Assembly: GCF_014839805.1 (NCBI RefSeq)
Contig: NC_051141.1
Span: forward strand, 9,804,777 to 9,868,776
DNA length: 64,000 nucleotides
Direction of reading: 5' to 3'
Source of the DNA: Manduca sexta
Taxonomy: Eukaryota > Arthropoda > Insecta > Lepidoptera > Sphingidae
Positions 13,490-25,750 of the stretch are shown here, piece by piece. The notes below the pieces were generated by a model. It was not told the DNA's origin, searched no databases, and saw only the letters and a program-made list of their open reading frames with translations. A program made the translations under genes and the position numbers. The stretch's first letter is position 1. The number at the start of each line of letters is the position of its first letter.

Positions 13490-14168
13490 AGATATGTGTG
13501 TGTCATTATTGTTACAACTGCCTGCTGGATACGGCCCAGCATACATTGGTGTTTTGTCCAGCCCGGGAAGAGGAACGCAGCGCTCTTGATTAGTCGTCGT
13601 CGTGGTCACCTCTGCGAGGTTGTCCTCTCACAAAAGGAGAGTCCGACAGAAATCTACTATAGACATCTAAAAGGCTCCTTCCGCTCTGTGGATTGGAGGT
13701 GTTTAGAGAATTGCACCATGATATCCCCTACCAGAGAGGCGTAAAAGGAGACTAATGGCAGCCATCGGAGAGTCACGAGCGGGCGGCACGATGATATTTT
13801 ACTTTTGTATTGTTTAAGTATATTGTTATTACCCCGAGATGGACGGCAGCGACGCTGGTCTCACGCTTCCTATGACGCACAGAGTACATCCATACATAAG
13901 AGCTTTTGAGTCCCCATCCCCACAACAGGAGACGGGGTGTAATAGACGGCACCACGCAGGGGCGATTACGGACGACGATTAAACACTCTTTGTCAAAAGA
14001 AGCCACCGCAGTGTTCAGTCGGTATTACTACTAATATAGTGTTAAGTACACGGCCCGGTGGACATCCGACGTTTCCTAACTATCCGGACGACTTAAAGCT
14101 GGATTTAAGGCCGGCGAACCCAACATAACCCTATAGGTCGCACTCCATGAAGGCTAGGCGGTATAGGT
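13490..14168 (+). mobile_element. retroposon family R, diverged copy
   Basis: From ctctgtggattgg (13684) onward this GC-rich block aligns by eye with the copy at 23099-23664 read on the minus strand. Shared landmarks in order are gagaattgcaccatg, tatccccta, gagatggacggcag, gagacgggg, cgcaggggcg and cccaacataacc. The part 13490-13683 is GC-rich and contiguous but lacks a match in the other copies. Open frames in both strands are shadows with no known domain. Confidence 0.6.
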
Positions 14169-15944
14169 TAATTATTTTCACTGTGAATCTAAAAGATGGT
14201 CCTAGAATATAACTATCGTAAAATGTGTACACAAAATACTCAAATCAATGTGTAATATTAGGAATATTATTTTCATTTGATAAAGCAACACTTGAAATGT
14301 TAGCATGGTTCGAATGACTACCAGCAATCATTTCATTATAAAATTATTGGTGTACACGTTATAGTTTAGTTAATATGCTAACGACGACACCACATGCTCA
14401 CCTGCGTTCAGTAAAAAATGTTTCTTACATAAATGTTTCAAATACATATTTTTTTTTAAATATTGGATGTTACAAGTTACGCATACGTTACAAGTTCAAG
14501 TGCAGCATTTTATATAAATTACGATCAGCTATGCGACAAGGACTACTAGCGAGTCCAGAAAGCCCAATACTATAACTCGACCAACGGTTTTGACAATACT
14601 ACTGTCGACACAATATGCCATTTCCAATTCCAAACTCATCGACCGCCGCATCTGCTAGCGGCTAGTATTCCTTGCGGCTAATAATTTTAAGCAAGCAGTC
14701 ACTCGGTAAATTAATAATATGAAAACAACATTTTGCCAATTAAACAAAACTCAACAGCGATAGTAACATAGTTTCGTATATTAAAACTATTTTAATAACT
14801 GCTATAAAATATAAACATTTAATAGGTATCGTTCGAGGAAAGAGGGCTTAGGTAGGAACGTAAGCCCCGTCCCATGAACATTTTTATCGGGAGTCTTACA
14901 CTTCATAACTTGTTATTTTTGAATACTTAACACAATACCACGTCACTTGCTGTCATACCAGCGAGTATCCCGCCAGTTAGCACTGTGACTGTATACCTAT
15001 GTGTGCATTAACGCATCATCTCTAATAAATGAATAATAAAATAAATACTTCCGTAATTTTTTTATTATAAAGTAATTTAAAACTTTATGTTTCCTACAGG
15101 TATTGCAATATATTGTCTATCTTTAATGTTATTATTAATACCTTCTTAATTTATAACTATTATTATTTATTTATTTATTTATGATCACGACCACTCTGTC
15201 AAAAGTGTATGTCTATGAAAAAGAAGAATTTATTAGTAATGATATTTTTATAAAATCATACTCTGCGATTATTCCGACGTCTTCCTAATACAACACGACT
15301 ACAAGATCATCTTAATTTCGTGCAAATCCACAAATAAACATATTGATGTCGAATTGGTGTCCTAATTAGCATAAGAGCGATGCAGGCGCGCGATTAAAAT
15401 GATTGATTATAATCTATTCGCAAGAACTAAGTTTGTACAAACGCGCGAGCAAACACTTTGATGTCGATAGATGTACAAATTAAGGTGTACGAATTAGCTG
15501 CAGTTGATATTTACAAAACTAAACCAGTAGAATAGCGAGTAAAAAATTCTACCTGACATATATTTCTTATTTAAGAAACATAATAATAACACGGGTCTAA
15601 TAATTGATACCTGATATAATTTTTTCTGATTTAAAGTTTCTTTTTATTTAAACGAAGTATGCCGTAAGGTAATTAACGATGTGCGTAAAAACATAAAAAG
15701 ACAGATTGAATAGAAGATATCATTGCATATGTTTTAATTATATCGTATGAAACCTTACTTAAATAAAGATCAATATTTTTTTGGCTTTGGAATTAGTTTT
15801 TCTTTTTTTAAAAAGTATTAATTTCAGCTTTTTTGTTAATTATAAAACACTGCTACGTGAGCCCAGTACAAAAAGAATCATTAAAATCCTATTTGATTTT
15901 AGAGTTTCCTTCTGCATCTTAAAAGTTCAAAGTTCTATAACATT

Positions 15945-16085
15945 GAAATGAAAAGGGGGCTATTCCGAAGCTAAAGAAAATCCAATACACAAAAACTCAT
16001 TTAAATCGTACCACGGAGTAAAAAACAATCTATGAACAAACAAAAAAAAATACGTCGTCCTTTAGACTCGGTTAAAAAGAGTTGA
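15945..16085 (+). repeat. interspersed repeat family E, copy 1
   Basis: The block with ctattccgaagctaaag, atccaatacacaaaa and cgtcgtcctttagac is similar over about 140 bp to 29408-29560. Its type is unknown; it is probably an old non-autonomous element. Confidence 0.5.
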
Positions 16086-16658
16086 AACTTTGAGTTCGTG
16101 TGTTTAATATTCTAAAAATAGTTAAGTACTAAGATCTAAATGTATTTTACAAAAAGGTTGTCATTATAGTTACAGTATAAAATATATACTTAACAGAGTT
16201 GTTTTTTGGAAAACTAATAATTAGTGTTAAACTAAAGTTAATGCTAATAAAGAAGTTGATCGCAAGATATACTATACTTATTCGTTTTTCTGATTTTTTT
16301 TACAAGCGCTACACTCCCCTATATACTTGGAGAATAAAACATTATCTATTTCTACACACAACTCATGTTGAAACGTTAACTGATTTCTCCCATTCCTGAA
16401 TATGCACAATTAAATACTGCGCAAACGTCGACTTTACCTTTGTTCATGTATTCTATTTAGTTATTTACAATGCAATTGTGTTCTGCATCTACTAGGAACT
16501 CAATTAGTACCTTGGTGAATAAAATGTTTTCCGCTAAACATTTTATAGAAAAGCTTCTTATTTGATCTTTTTTAGTTCGTTCCTTTTAAAACTTTTAGTA
16601 CCTAAAGATCTTTATCTTTATTTATCTGCGTAAGTTTTTTTTACCCATGTCATGAAAT

Positions 16659-16770
16659 AATAGCTTTTGCTTACCGCTCCGCCCGCGTGCAAAAGTTTTT
16701 CTAGAAAAAATATTTTTCTATGATAAAAATTAGCCTATAGCACTCACAAACTATTGTAGTTCCATAAATA
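16659..16770 (-). mobile_element. Helitron-like element, 3' end fragment
   Basis: tagcttttgcttaccgctcc followed by gcccgcgtgcaaaag is the reverse complement of the conserved GC-rich 3' end seen at 6526 and 42396. The rest of the element is missing. Confidence 0.6.
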
Positions 16771-17232
16771 ATAGAACGTATAGATTAAACTTATCAAAAT
16801 TCCTTAAAAATATAATGGTAAATATTGTTTACATTATCAAGAGTTTACGTCAAAGTTTATACACAAACGATAGGGTGTGGCACGCCGCGCCTAACCCGTT
16901 TATGGTCCATAGAGCTGCTTGTGATATCAATCAGAGTCTAACAATTGCAGCTAATAAGGTAGTCATATTGTGTTTTAGAAGAGCGAGAAGCGTGACAGCC
17001 GTGGCTTCAACAAACATCGATGAAGGCCACCGGATCCATTACTTCAAATAAGTACGTACAACACTCGTTGCCAAATGTAATGTATACACATGCTATAATC
17101 AAATTCCAAAATCTTCAGAACTTGCAGCGATTGATTTGTCACAAATAGATGTCGAAAAATGGCCCAAAGTTTACGAATTAACAAAGGTAATAAATATAAA
17201 TAATGCCTTTAACTCCTTATTTGTTATCCTTT
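16734..17232 (+). other. unidentified interrupted reading frame
   Basis: One plus-strand frame is open from 16734 to a single TAA at 17049-17051 and then open again to 17230. An ATG lies at 16815. The residues are not low-complexity: readable segments include HAAPNPFMVHRAACDIN, SVTAVASTNIDEGHR and, after the stop, ELAAIDLSQIDVEKWPKVYE. I do not recognise a family. It sits within the large intron, beside a Helitron fragment. It may be a decayed transposon or gene fragment, or chance. Confidence 0.25.
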
Positions 17233-20099
17233 AACAATTATAATTTTAAGTAGGTATATATTAGAGCGTTTGAGTCGTACTTCATAAAGCCACTAAATTC
17301 CTTATATTATAACTAGTAGAAAATGAATAAGCGCATAATGAAGATCAATAGACAAATTTATAACTGACGTTGACCTTCAGTCTTAAGAATACTACTGTTT
17401 AATCAAACAGCGAGGTGCATTTTATACATGGTTGCCGTTCTAAAGGTGTTAGTTTTCTATTACTTATTTTTCACAGATAATTGTAGTGTCTTGTACGTGT
17501 GACAGTATTAACTAGCACGGAGGGTAAGATTTTTAAATTGTATACGTACCGTTTTAATTATGTGCACTAATTTAACACACTCATTACTTTGTTTTGTACT
17601 TTACCTTCAAATGCAATAAATCATTGTACGAAAAACTGTTTAAATAAATTTCTTTCTTTCTTTATTTCGACTTTATCAGATTTCTAACAATGATTAATAG
17701 AAATATTATATCTGAATACAATTGCAAGAAAATGTTAAAATATTGTCAGGTACCTATAAAGTCGATAATAATATGGCATAAAATGTAAGCCCCCCATTAT
17801 GTCGCTTCGCATGTAGTGAGCTTTATCTCTCATTTCGTTGGCTTTAGTGCTGTCAGCGGCTGCTAATTTAATTATCCCGAGGTCGGGGAATTTTAATTTA
17901 TATATTAAAATATTTTATAGTAATAATGGTGCTGCGTACTATTCTGTTCCATAGGTTAAAAAAATCACATGTCAAGTGTACGTAAATATCACTCAATAGT
18001 ATGGTAGAACCGCCTCAGTGACTAAATACAATAAATTAAACAATTAAATAAAATTTATAATCTATTGTTTGACAATTATTAAATATTATTAATTTCATCA
18101 CCAAAACCTCTTACAACGCTGTAATTATTATAAGCTAGAAATGTCTTGTCGGGACTCTCTGTTATCCACTAGGTATCATAAAACAATACAAAATACTTTC
18201 AACATTAATTAATAAAGAATCAATGAATAAGCAATTATTGATAAAAAAACACAATCGACAGCACTTCTTTTGCCGTATCTCTGTTCGTTGAGAAGTGCGG
18301 TTAGTTTACTTTTACCATAAAACTGTGCATGCGATTGTTTTGCGCTACGTATCGTCAGAAAAATATATTCTTTTTACAATTTCATTTCTGGATAAAAATT
18401 GATTACCTATCTTTGCTTGTAGTTTAAGATCTTTCTCATTTTGCTTTATAATTTTTAAACTTTATTAAAATACATACATACAATTACATTGTGTTCTACA
18501 TACCTACATTTTAGCTAATCTTAGATACTTAATTGGCGCGAGGCAATAACTCAATTTAGGAGTAGAATGGCGGTATCAAATAGCTGCATCACTAGGCAAG
18601 AAACAATAATGTTACCTATTAACCTTATAAAAGAAACAATGGGTAATATAATATCAAACAGGCATCAAAATCTATGTATATCCATGCGTCACTATTTCAT
18701 TAGGTTCACACTCCACACCCAGCAATGAGTATGGCTCATGTAATACTAATAGACATAATATAACATTATGAACAGAAATAGGGGAGATGCGGGATTCACT
18801 AAATGTAACTAGATTTAAAAAATAAACACAAATGATGAGCTATAACAGACAGATTGGATTGTGGAAACTGATTGCGATAAAACATATTACCTGTATATTT
18901 TAACCCAATTTAGAAATTTAACCCTTCAACTTCGGCGAGTTTAATAATTAATTATTTAATCTATTGTTAAGCGTTAACATTTCACAATATAAAAAAAAAA
19001 TAACTATTTGACCGAGCGTTAACAATTAACGCAGAGTTATATAAATTAACTCTAGAACGTGAAAGCGGCCCTAAGTATCTCAAAATTTATATGCAAGCGC
19101 TCCTCCGTCTTCCGTTTTTGAATACAAATCGGTATTATTAAGCATCAATCCAACTGTATGTTCTTAGCCATGTTTGATTGAAATTTTATAAAATTTTACT
19201 TTTGTTGCCAGAATGAGGCAACGTTCTTACAATAAACCAATATTCATAACAAATATTTATAAATAACCGGAATGCTGACGAACAAAAGAATGACGACCAT
19301 TTTTCAACGATTGTCCACGTTTCTGTATATATTCCACCTATGAATTTTCATGTCACAACTTTTTCAATGCTTTTATTAAATTGGATCGAAGTGTAGTTTG
19401 TGAAGCGCATATATGTATAATAAATTTTGACCACCTACAGCAGAAATAGGTAGTTTATGGAAATACATAGAAATACGAACACAATTTGAACTTAATTTAA
19501 AACTTTATAACGTTTCGATATTGTTTCTAAGTCGCCATACAAGGGATTAATTGATATAAATAACATTTTAGTGAAATGACTCAATCTTCTATAGTTTTAT
19601 TATATTTCCATTTATTCACGTACCGTGAAATACTTAATATTAAACCATAACATCTTTAATGATTACGTTAAGCTTTCTGAAATCAAGACTTTCGAATGTT
19701 TATTTTGCAAAACATTAGACATAGTTTAATTTTAAAAATATCCACAATATCGTTCCAAACAACGCTGCTACGACATATTGTTACTAAAAATAACTTTCGA
19801 GAGCAATAAAGACGAAGTAGTTATTGTATACAGCAGCAGATTTACCTCGGTTTTCGGATACTCGAATAATAAATAGGAAGTTTAAAAGTGTGAGATGGAA
19901 CTAGGATCCAGGGAAACACTTAATTTTGATATTCGCCAAATTAAAGAAAATCGCTCAATATTTCTCATACCAGAACAAATATTACACAAGATTTTATTGT
20001 TAAAAATAATTGATCAATTTTTTTTTAATTCAGCGGTATAGTCAATGTTATTTTGCTTCGTAAAAGAAGTTTTGAATGCCTTTTATATATAAAAATGAC

Positions 20100-20330
20100 A
20101 CACGCTCACCCTCTCTTCTTTTATTCCTAAAGAGGTAGGCTGGGGCGCAAATGGTGAACCCACCAACCGCCGTGTGAATTCCATCCCATGATGTGATGGG
20201 GGACGAGCGGGCTGAAAGTAGCTGAGTAGAAAAACACCATAACACTTTGTCTGACTCTAGAATCGAACTAGAAACCTCAGTTAGCACTACAGTTGTACCA
20301 TAATACAACTACGCCACCGAAGCAGTGTCT
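20100..20330 (-). mobile_element. SINE-B copy
   Basis: Read on the minus strand it begins cggtggcgtagttgtatt (A-box region), has a B box tagttcgattctaga, then gacaaagtgttatgg, a cccatcacatcatggga block and a 3' body with tgcgcccc. It follows the same order as 54640-54905 and 47880-48117. It is full-length or nearly so. Pol III transcription is inferred from the tRNA-like head only. Confidence 0.75.
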
Positions 20331-21683
20331 GCCACAGCAATTAGAGAGGAGCAATATTAATTAAAGAAAATTTAGAATAGTTTTCTTTATGATTATTTTT
20401 TATATATTTTTAGTTATTGAGTTAAATTTATTTGTCCTTTAAAGTTCTTTAATATTTTTGAAATAACTAAATAATCGACTGGACATATTTAATCGTAACA
20501 TCCTGATTTCTGTGTATGGTATTCAAATAATTACCTCGAATTGTTTGAACTGGTGAATTGATTTAAACAAATGAGATGTGTTTGGATTTGCCGCGATCCG
20601 CACAGCATACATTATACAATCACAAACACATAAACACTTGACGATTGTGTAACGTTAGAAACCATGCGATTTTTTTTATACTTTTTCATTTGAAGACAAA
20701 GAGTTTTCGAACTATAACCCTCTTACCGAATTATAGTTACTCACGTTATGATGAATACGTACATCAAACCCAGGCCGTTTAAGATTGCATACACATTACA
20801 ATGCAAATGTATTTGCACAAATGTTTTTGCCGATGTTAAATAAGAATTCAACAAGTTGTGCCTGCGTGAAGCTGCTTTGTGTGGCTTTCACATATTCGTA
20901 CAGGTTTTTTATTTTATTTATTCAACTGAAACAAATCTGTACCCTTTTCAAACCATACCACAGCTAGTAAAAGATCATCATCCGTCATCATTCACGTAGA
21001 GCACGGCCAACGTGCATATTCAATGGAATGAATACTATCTAGATTCCAGTGTTATCAGCACAGATTCAAAGTAAAAGTAAAGTATCAAAGCGGATTCCAC
21101 CGCCACATAAACTAAATCTTATATTAAATTTTAAAATAAATATTGTAGATCAAAATACATCAACATGGAATTTTAGTAGATTAAAACTTGTATTTATGTA
21201 GTTATGAAATACCCTTATGGAATTACACAATACAAAGATTTTGGGGAAAGGAAGGATCTTTGTCGGTCATAAGCTGTGAAAACTACAATATTTAAGTCTG
21301 TGGCGGATTATCGCTACGAGCAACGGATAATATTTTTCTCGGTTGGCAAACCAGAGGGGAGACCAACATATCCCACCATTGCCCTCTATTAACACCGACA
21401 CGGGAACAACAGTCAGTTCTAAAAGGCTTATGTACAACGGACAATTCCCTTTTACATGATACTTAAGTATTTCCCTCTATATTTTATAACAAATCACACA
21501 ATTGTGACCGTTCCATTGTAGAGACCGGCCACCGTACCCACAAGTCGTATTAAAACTTTCCAACTTACAATAACAAAACAAAGAAACCTATCTACTTTTA
21601 TTCATCAAGAAATTATTCTAGTCTAGCAGCTGCACCCTCTTGACACCTACTTAAAACCCTTTAGGCATTCGAACAACTCGACT

Positions 21684-21847
21684 TATAGCCGTTTTCAATA
21701 AACAATCTCAATATCAAAATTTCAATCCGATTCCTAGAATGAACCAATAAGTAATTTGTAATCATGTCAAAACAAACTTAGTTCTGATTGGTCCATTTTA
21801 AAGATAGAAAAAAAACGATTGGGGTCGTTTATCGAAATTGGCGGTTA
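21684..21847. mobile_element. MITE with imperfect inverted termini, copy 1
   Basis: The left end reads ccgttttcaataaacaatct. The right end, reverse-complemented, reads ccgccaatttcgataaacga and then ccccaatcg. The same ends occur at 42672-42800. It is non-coding and 164 bp. The superfamily and target duplication are not resolved. Confidence 0.55.
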
Positions 21848-22631
21848 ATCGCTAATAGACTTTGAAAGTCCAACGTTGAAAAATATTCACATTTCTAATA
21901 GTACAAGCAACCATCTATTTTCGTTAAATACGATGGCAATAATGAACGCGAATTGCTCGCAGCGGTTTTAAGTAAAATATGGAATAGCGTACAGGGAACG
22001 GACTCCACGTGTTGCCTGTCACAGACCATTTTACGTAGCACCTATGCGGCTGCGGCAGAAATTGTTGATAGTTGGGGCATATTACTACTCAGATAAGAGA
22101 GTTTATTTATAAGGATGAACACAATTATGGTTTGTGCAAACTTATGAATATATTTTGTTTTTGGCCTATAGATCGCTCTAAGTATAATATTATTAAAACA
22201 TTTCACCTGATCTGAATTGGCAAATAAAATAAAAAATCAATTCGAAAGCGAATTTTGTTCTCACTAAATAATATTGTAACTGCAAAACTTTGTGAAAATC
22301 TTTGAAAGTAAATTTAGAAACAGCTGAATGGATTTCAGCACATATATAGACTATTCTTGAATTAAAATATAGACTTTTGGCCTCGTAACTCGCGTACGAA
22401 ATAATTGACTTTGTATGTAGATGGCGCTGTCATCATACAGATGGCACTATAGCTATGTACCTTAAATTATAATTAATTCTACAAGATGGATGCACAGCGT
22501 ACCCTCGAATGGGACAGAGCGATTCCAATTTATACGTGTTTAACACTACATCCTACCATTTTTATACATAACAGTTTCAGTATTTTTCTAAAAGAAATTA
22601 TAATTAACACTAATTTTTGTAAGTTAAAACT

Positions 22632-22933
22632 GTGGCGTTTGAAGAATTCCACCACGGTATCCCCGACCTGTCGTAAGAAGCGACTAATAGGAGCCACGAA
22701 GGCGGTCGTCGGCGTTTGCATTTCTGTGCATCTTTTGCACATTTTTCGGTTGACCCCCGGGATGGACGGCAGTGTGTAGTTGGCCTCACGCTGCCGTAGA
22801 CGCCGAGGGTGTCCTTCAGTGCGCGGGGGCTTCTGAGACCGCGCAGGGGCGGCTGTGGTCGTAGACTTAGACACTTCAACGTCAGAGAAGCCCGCAGCCG
22901 CCCAAAGACTTTTTCTACGAAACCAAAAAAAAA
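22632..22933 (+). mobile_element. retroposon family R, truncated copy with A-tail
   Basis: It begins ctgtggcgtttgaagaattc, runs through cacggtatccccgacctg, a GAC CCC CGG GAT GGA CGG-like block and gcgcaggggcggctgtgg, and ends in an A-run (22923-22932). It faces the copy at 23099-23664, so the two form a large inverted pair. The coding-looking open frames on both strands come from its GC richness. Confidence 0.65.
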
Positions 22934-23098
22934 AGGATGTCCTAAACACAAATATGTTGACAACTTTCAAGTTTGTCGACTGAAGTATGTATGTGTCGAC
23001 TGTCGAACACAAGTACCGTATTCAGAAATCTGTGGTCTGGTGGTACAAAGATTTAGAGGTTTTGATAGCAAATAAGGCTTTTAACGCGAGCAACACCT

Positions 23099-23664
23099 TT
23101 TTTTTTGTTTTCGCGGAGGAAGTGCCTTATGACTACCGCCCAGCCTTCGCGGTTAAGGGGGGTGGGCGAGGTTATGTTGGGATCACCGTGCCTTACGACC
23201 CGGCGTTGAGCCGCCTGGATTTGTTATTGACGTTCGGGCGGCCGCCGGGCCGAGTCCCTAACCTATATACAACGCACGGCATACCAACTAAAACTCCGCA
23301 GTGGCCCTCTTCGGCGCATTAGGGACGACTGCACGCTTGATCTGAGGGAAATGTCTAAGTCGTCATGCCATCCCTGCGCGGTGCCGTCTGTTGCGGCCCG
23401 TCTCCTATAGGGGTGGGGGGGAGCTGGCTCCGAAGCCCCCGCGCAACCGAAGGACGCTCTCGGCGTTAACGGCAGCATGAGGCCTACTTTCCACGCTGCA
23501 TTCCATCCCGGGGGTCATCACAATGTGTCAGATGTGCACAAATGTACATTAAGGGCGGACGGCTCCCGCCGACGTGCCTCCGATGGCCCATATTAGTCGC
23601 CTTTTACGACAGGCAGGGGATACCGTGGTAGAATTCTCCAAACGCCCCTATTCCACAGGGCGGG
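23099..23664 (-). mobile_element. retroposon family R with 15-bp target-site duplication
   Basis: The identical 15-mer acgcgagcaacacct flanks the element at 23084-23098 and 23665-23679. Next to the left copy is a T-run with one G, that is, a poly(A) tail in minus orientation. The 566-bp body is GC-rich with the signature tatcccctgcctgtcgtaaa. Poly(A) plus a 15-bp duplication is the hallmark of target-primed reverse transcription, so this is a retroposed copy: either a SINE-like element or a 5'-truncated LINE. No tRNA promoter boxes are evident. Confidence 0.8.
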
Positions 23665-24334
23665 ACGCGAGCAACACCTACTAGAAAATAATCTAATATA
23701 AGATGCATAACTATATTCTAAGACCACTGCAGTGGCAAACCATAATGCATAAAGCAAGCTCGTTTGATGGTAACCGATTAACGTAGCTTATAGACGCTTG
23801 CTTCTCTAGAATTGAGCGCATCACTATAATAATAGACCTATTGTTCCTTTCATACCTTGAACGGGCCGAGCAATAGCGAACTAAATTTACCTGCATGTAA
23901 CAGCCCTCAAATAACATAATATACTTACTATGATAAATCAAGAAGGTGGTGTTACAATCATTATAAATATGAATAGGTATTTTGTGAGTAATCGCTTTGG
24001 CATTGAAAATGTATGACATCAGAAAATACATTTGCAAACAAAAATAAATATACGTTAGAATAAATAGTTATATTTTATGTACATATAAACGGGAACTATA
24101 TTAGACAAAAACAGAAGTTCATATAAATTGTTTGTAAATGATGAGTGACCCACAATGTCAAAGAACCCATTGAAACAAAAACCAAACAAGTGCAATTTGA
24201 ACTTGGGCACCGAGGGCTCAATACAACCATCAAGCAGGTACGTATCAAAGTAATATTATCTAAATTCAAACTTTACAAGCTTAACTTTGCAGTTAGATCC
24301 CTAAACACGGTTGTTGCACCAACCGCAAATAATA

Positions 24335-24716
24335 CATTAATAATAATAATAATAAGCCCGCAGGGGCGGCTTTGTGGCGAGCCGACGGTGAGTGGCGACA
24401 CCGCGTTCCCTGATTCCGTGGGGGCTAAATGAGACCCCCTGACCCTTGGCTTGCCTTAACTGGCCGGCTAGGGGTGGAAGTCGCAAGAGCTAAGAACCTC
24501 AGCTCCAGGGTGGAAGTGCTCAATCTGCGTAATAGCGAGGAAACCCGCTCCGGGACGCGATAGCGACCCGCGATGGTGAAATCGGTGCACACCTCTCGAC
24601 ACAACTAGAGTAATGTATCTTAAAGGGGCCTCTACGTGTTGGATCCATGTCCCCACGCAAGCCTTCCAAAAGGACCGGCCTTTATGCCGTGATTTCCCGC
24701 AGGAAAGATACAACAT
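24335..24716 (-). mobile_element. GC-rich LINE-like 3' fragment ending in (TTA)n
   Basis: About 360 bp of GC-rich sequence sits between a (TAA)n tract (24335-24353) and the tail of SINE-A (24717). On the minus strand it ends gccgcccctgcgggc followed by the TTA repeats, resembling a LINE 3' untranslated region with a simple-repeat tail. A short word (gcaggggcggct) is shared with family R. No reverse-transcriptase motif is visible. A (TAA)n-targeted element is possible. Confidence 0.45.
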
Positions 24717-25041
24717 AATAATAATATCAGCCCTGTATTATATACTTTGCCCACTGCTGAGCACGGGCCTCCTCTACTGCTGAGAGGGATTAGGCCTTAG
24801 TCCACCACGCTGGCCTAGTGCGGATTGGTAGACTTCACACACCTTCGAAATTCCTATAGAGAACTTCTCAGATGTGCAGGTTTCCTCACGATGTTTTCCT
24901 TCACCGTTAAAGCGAACGATAAATTCACAAAGAATACACACATGATTTTTAGAAAAGTCAGAGGTGTGTGCCCTTGGGATTTGAACCTGCGGACATTCGT
25001 CTTGGCAGTCCGTTCCACACCCAACTAGGCTATCGCCGCTT
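24717..25041 (-). mobile_element. SINE-A, near full-length
   Basis: On the minus strand it starts agcggcgatagcctagttgg (A box), has a B box ggttcaaatccc, a body with aacatcgtgaggaaacctgc, the block ccactagc-like to ggactaaggcctaatcc, and ends in gggctgatattatt. This tRNA-derived SINE type is widespread in Lepidoptera. Partial copies lie at 10073, 51826, 59590 and 62435. Confidence 0.8.
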
Positions 25042-25074
25042 AATATAATACATTAGTAGTAGTAAATTCGTTTT

Positions 25075-25340
25075 ATTTGTTTTCAGATTATTTTTTACAT
25101 GCGAAAGATCCTATAGGTTTTCTTTCTTATAAAATAGTAAAATATACGACATAAACGGTCATATATTTTGATCACGTTGACTTACAAATTAGAATTTTTC
25201 ACAGCTGAAAGAGACCGTAGACCCGTGTATATGCAACTTGATACTTCTACGCGTTCATGAGAAAAAGTATCTTGACACATAGATGGACAACAAAATTATT
25301 CTAAAGAGTTCCTTTTTTAAGTTCGGAACTCTAAAAATTG
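25075..25340 (+). repeat. interspersed repeat family D, copy 1
   Basis: Landmarks are gatcctataggttttc, cttgacacatagatgg and the ending gttcggaactctaaaa. The same order is seen at 42950-43302 and, as a short piece, at 27418-27500. It is probably a LINE-type 3' end; no coding is left. Confidence 0.5.
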
Positions 25341-25703
25341 GAAAGTCAATAGGTAAATGAATGGTCCAGTACTTATGTAATTAATAAATACCTAAGTTAA
25401 TACCTTAATTACACCTTTAGCTAAAATAATTTCTTAATTAATTAGAGTTATTTAATATTCATTAAATATATTAATATTACTTATATTTGTAAAAAAAAAT
25501 ATTGTTATATCAGGGTACATAATATAAGTATTTGTACATTTCATAAAAATTGTATGCCTATGGCGAAATAAAAATAAACGTTTAATAACCTATAGCCAAT
25601 ATTTTATACCATTGAAAATTTCTATTAATTAATATGAAATTCATATAAAATCATTTTTTTTTAAATTGATTAACTAAAACATACTATTCTTTAGTCATAA
25701 TAG

Positions 25704-25704
<1 letters not shown>

Positions 25705-25748
<44 letters not shown>
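25705..25748. repeat. (AT)n microsatellite
   Basis: A pure at/ta dinucleotide tract of about 43 bp. Confidence 0.95.

Positions 25749-25750
<2 letters not shown>

Noticed and set aside
22530..23478. Several overlapping open frames of 70-160 codons on both strands
   Set aside because: They lie in two GC-rich retroposon R copies; frames on opposite strands are mutually exclusive and none shows a domain.
24155..24237. Possible small first exon starting MSKNPLKQKPNKCN before a gtacgt
   Set aside because: No signal, domain or partner exon; the flanks are transposon debris and the composition is uninformative.
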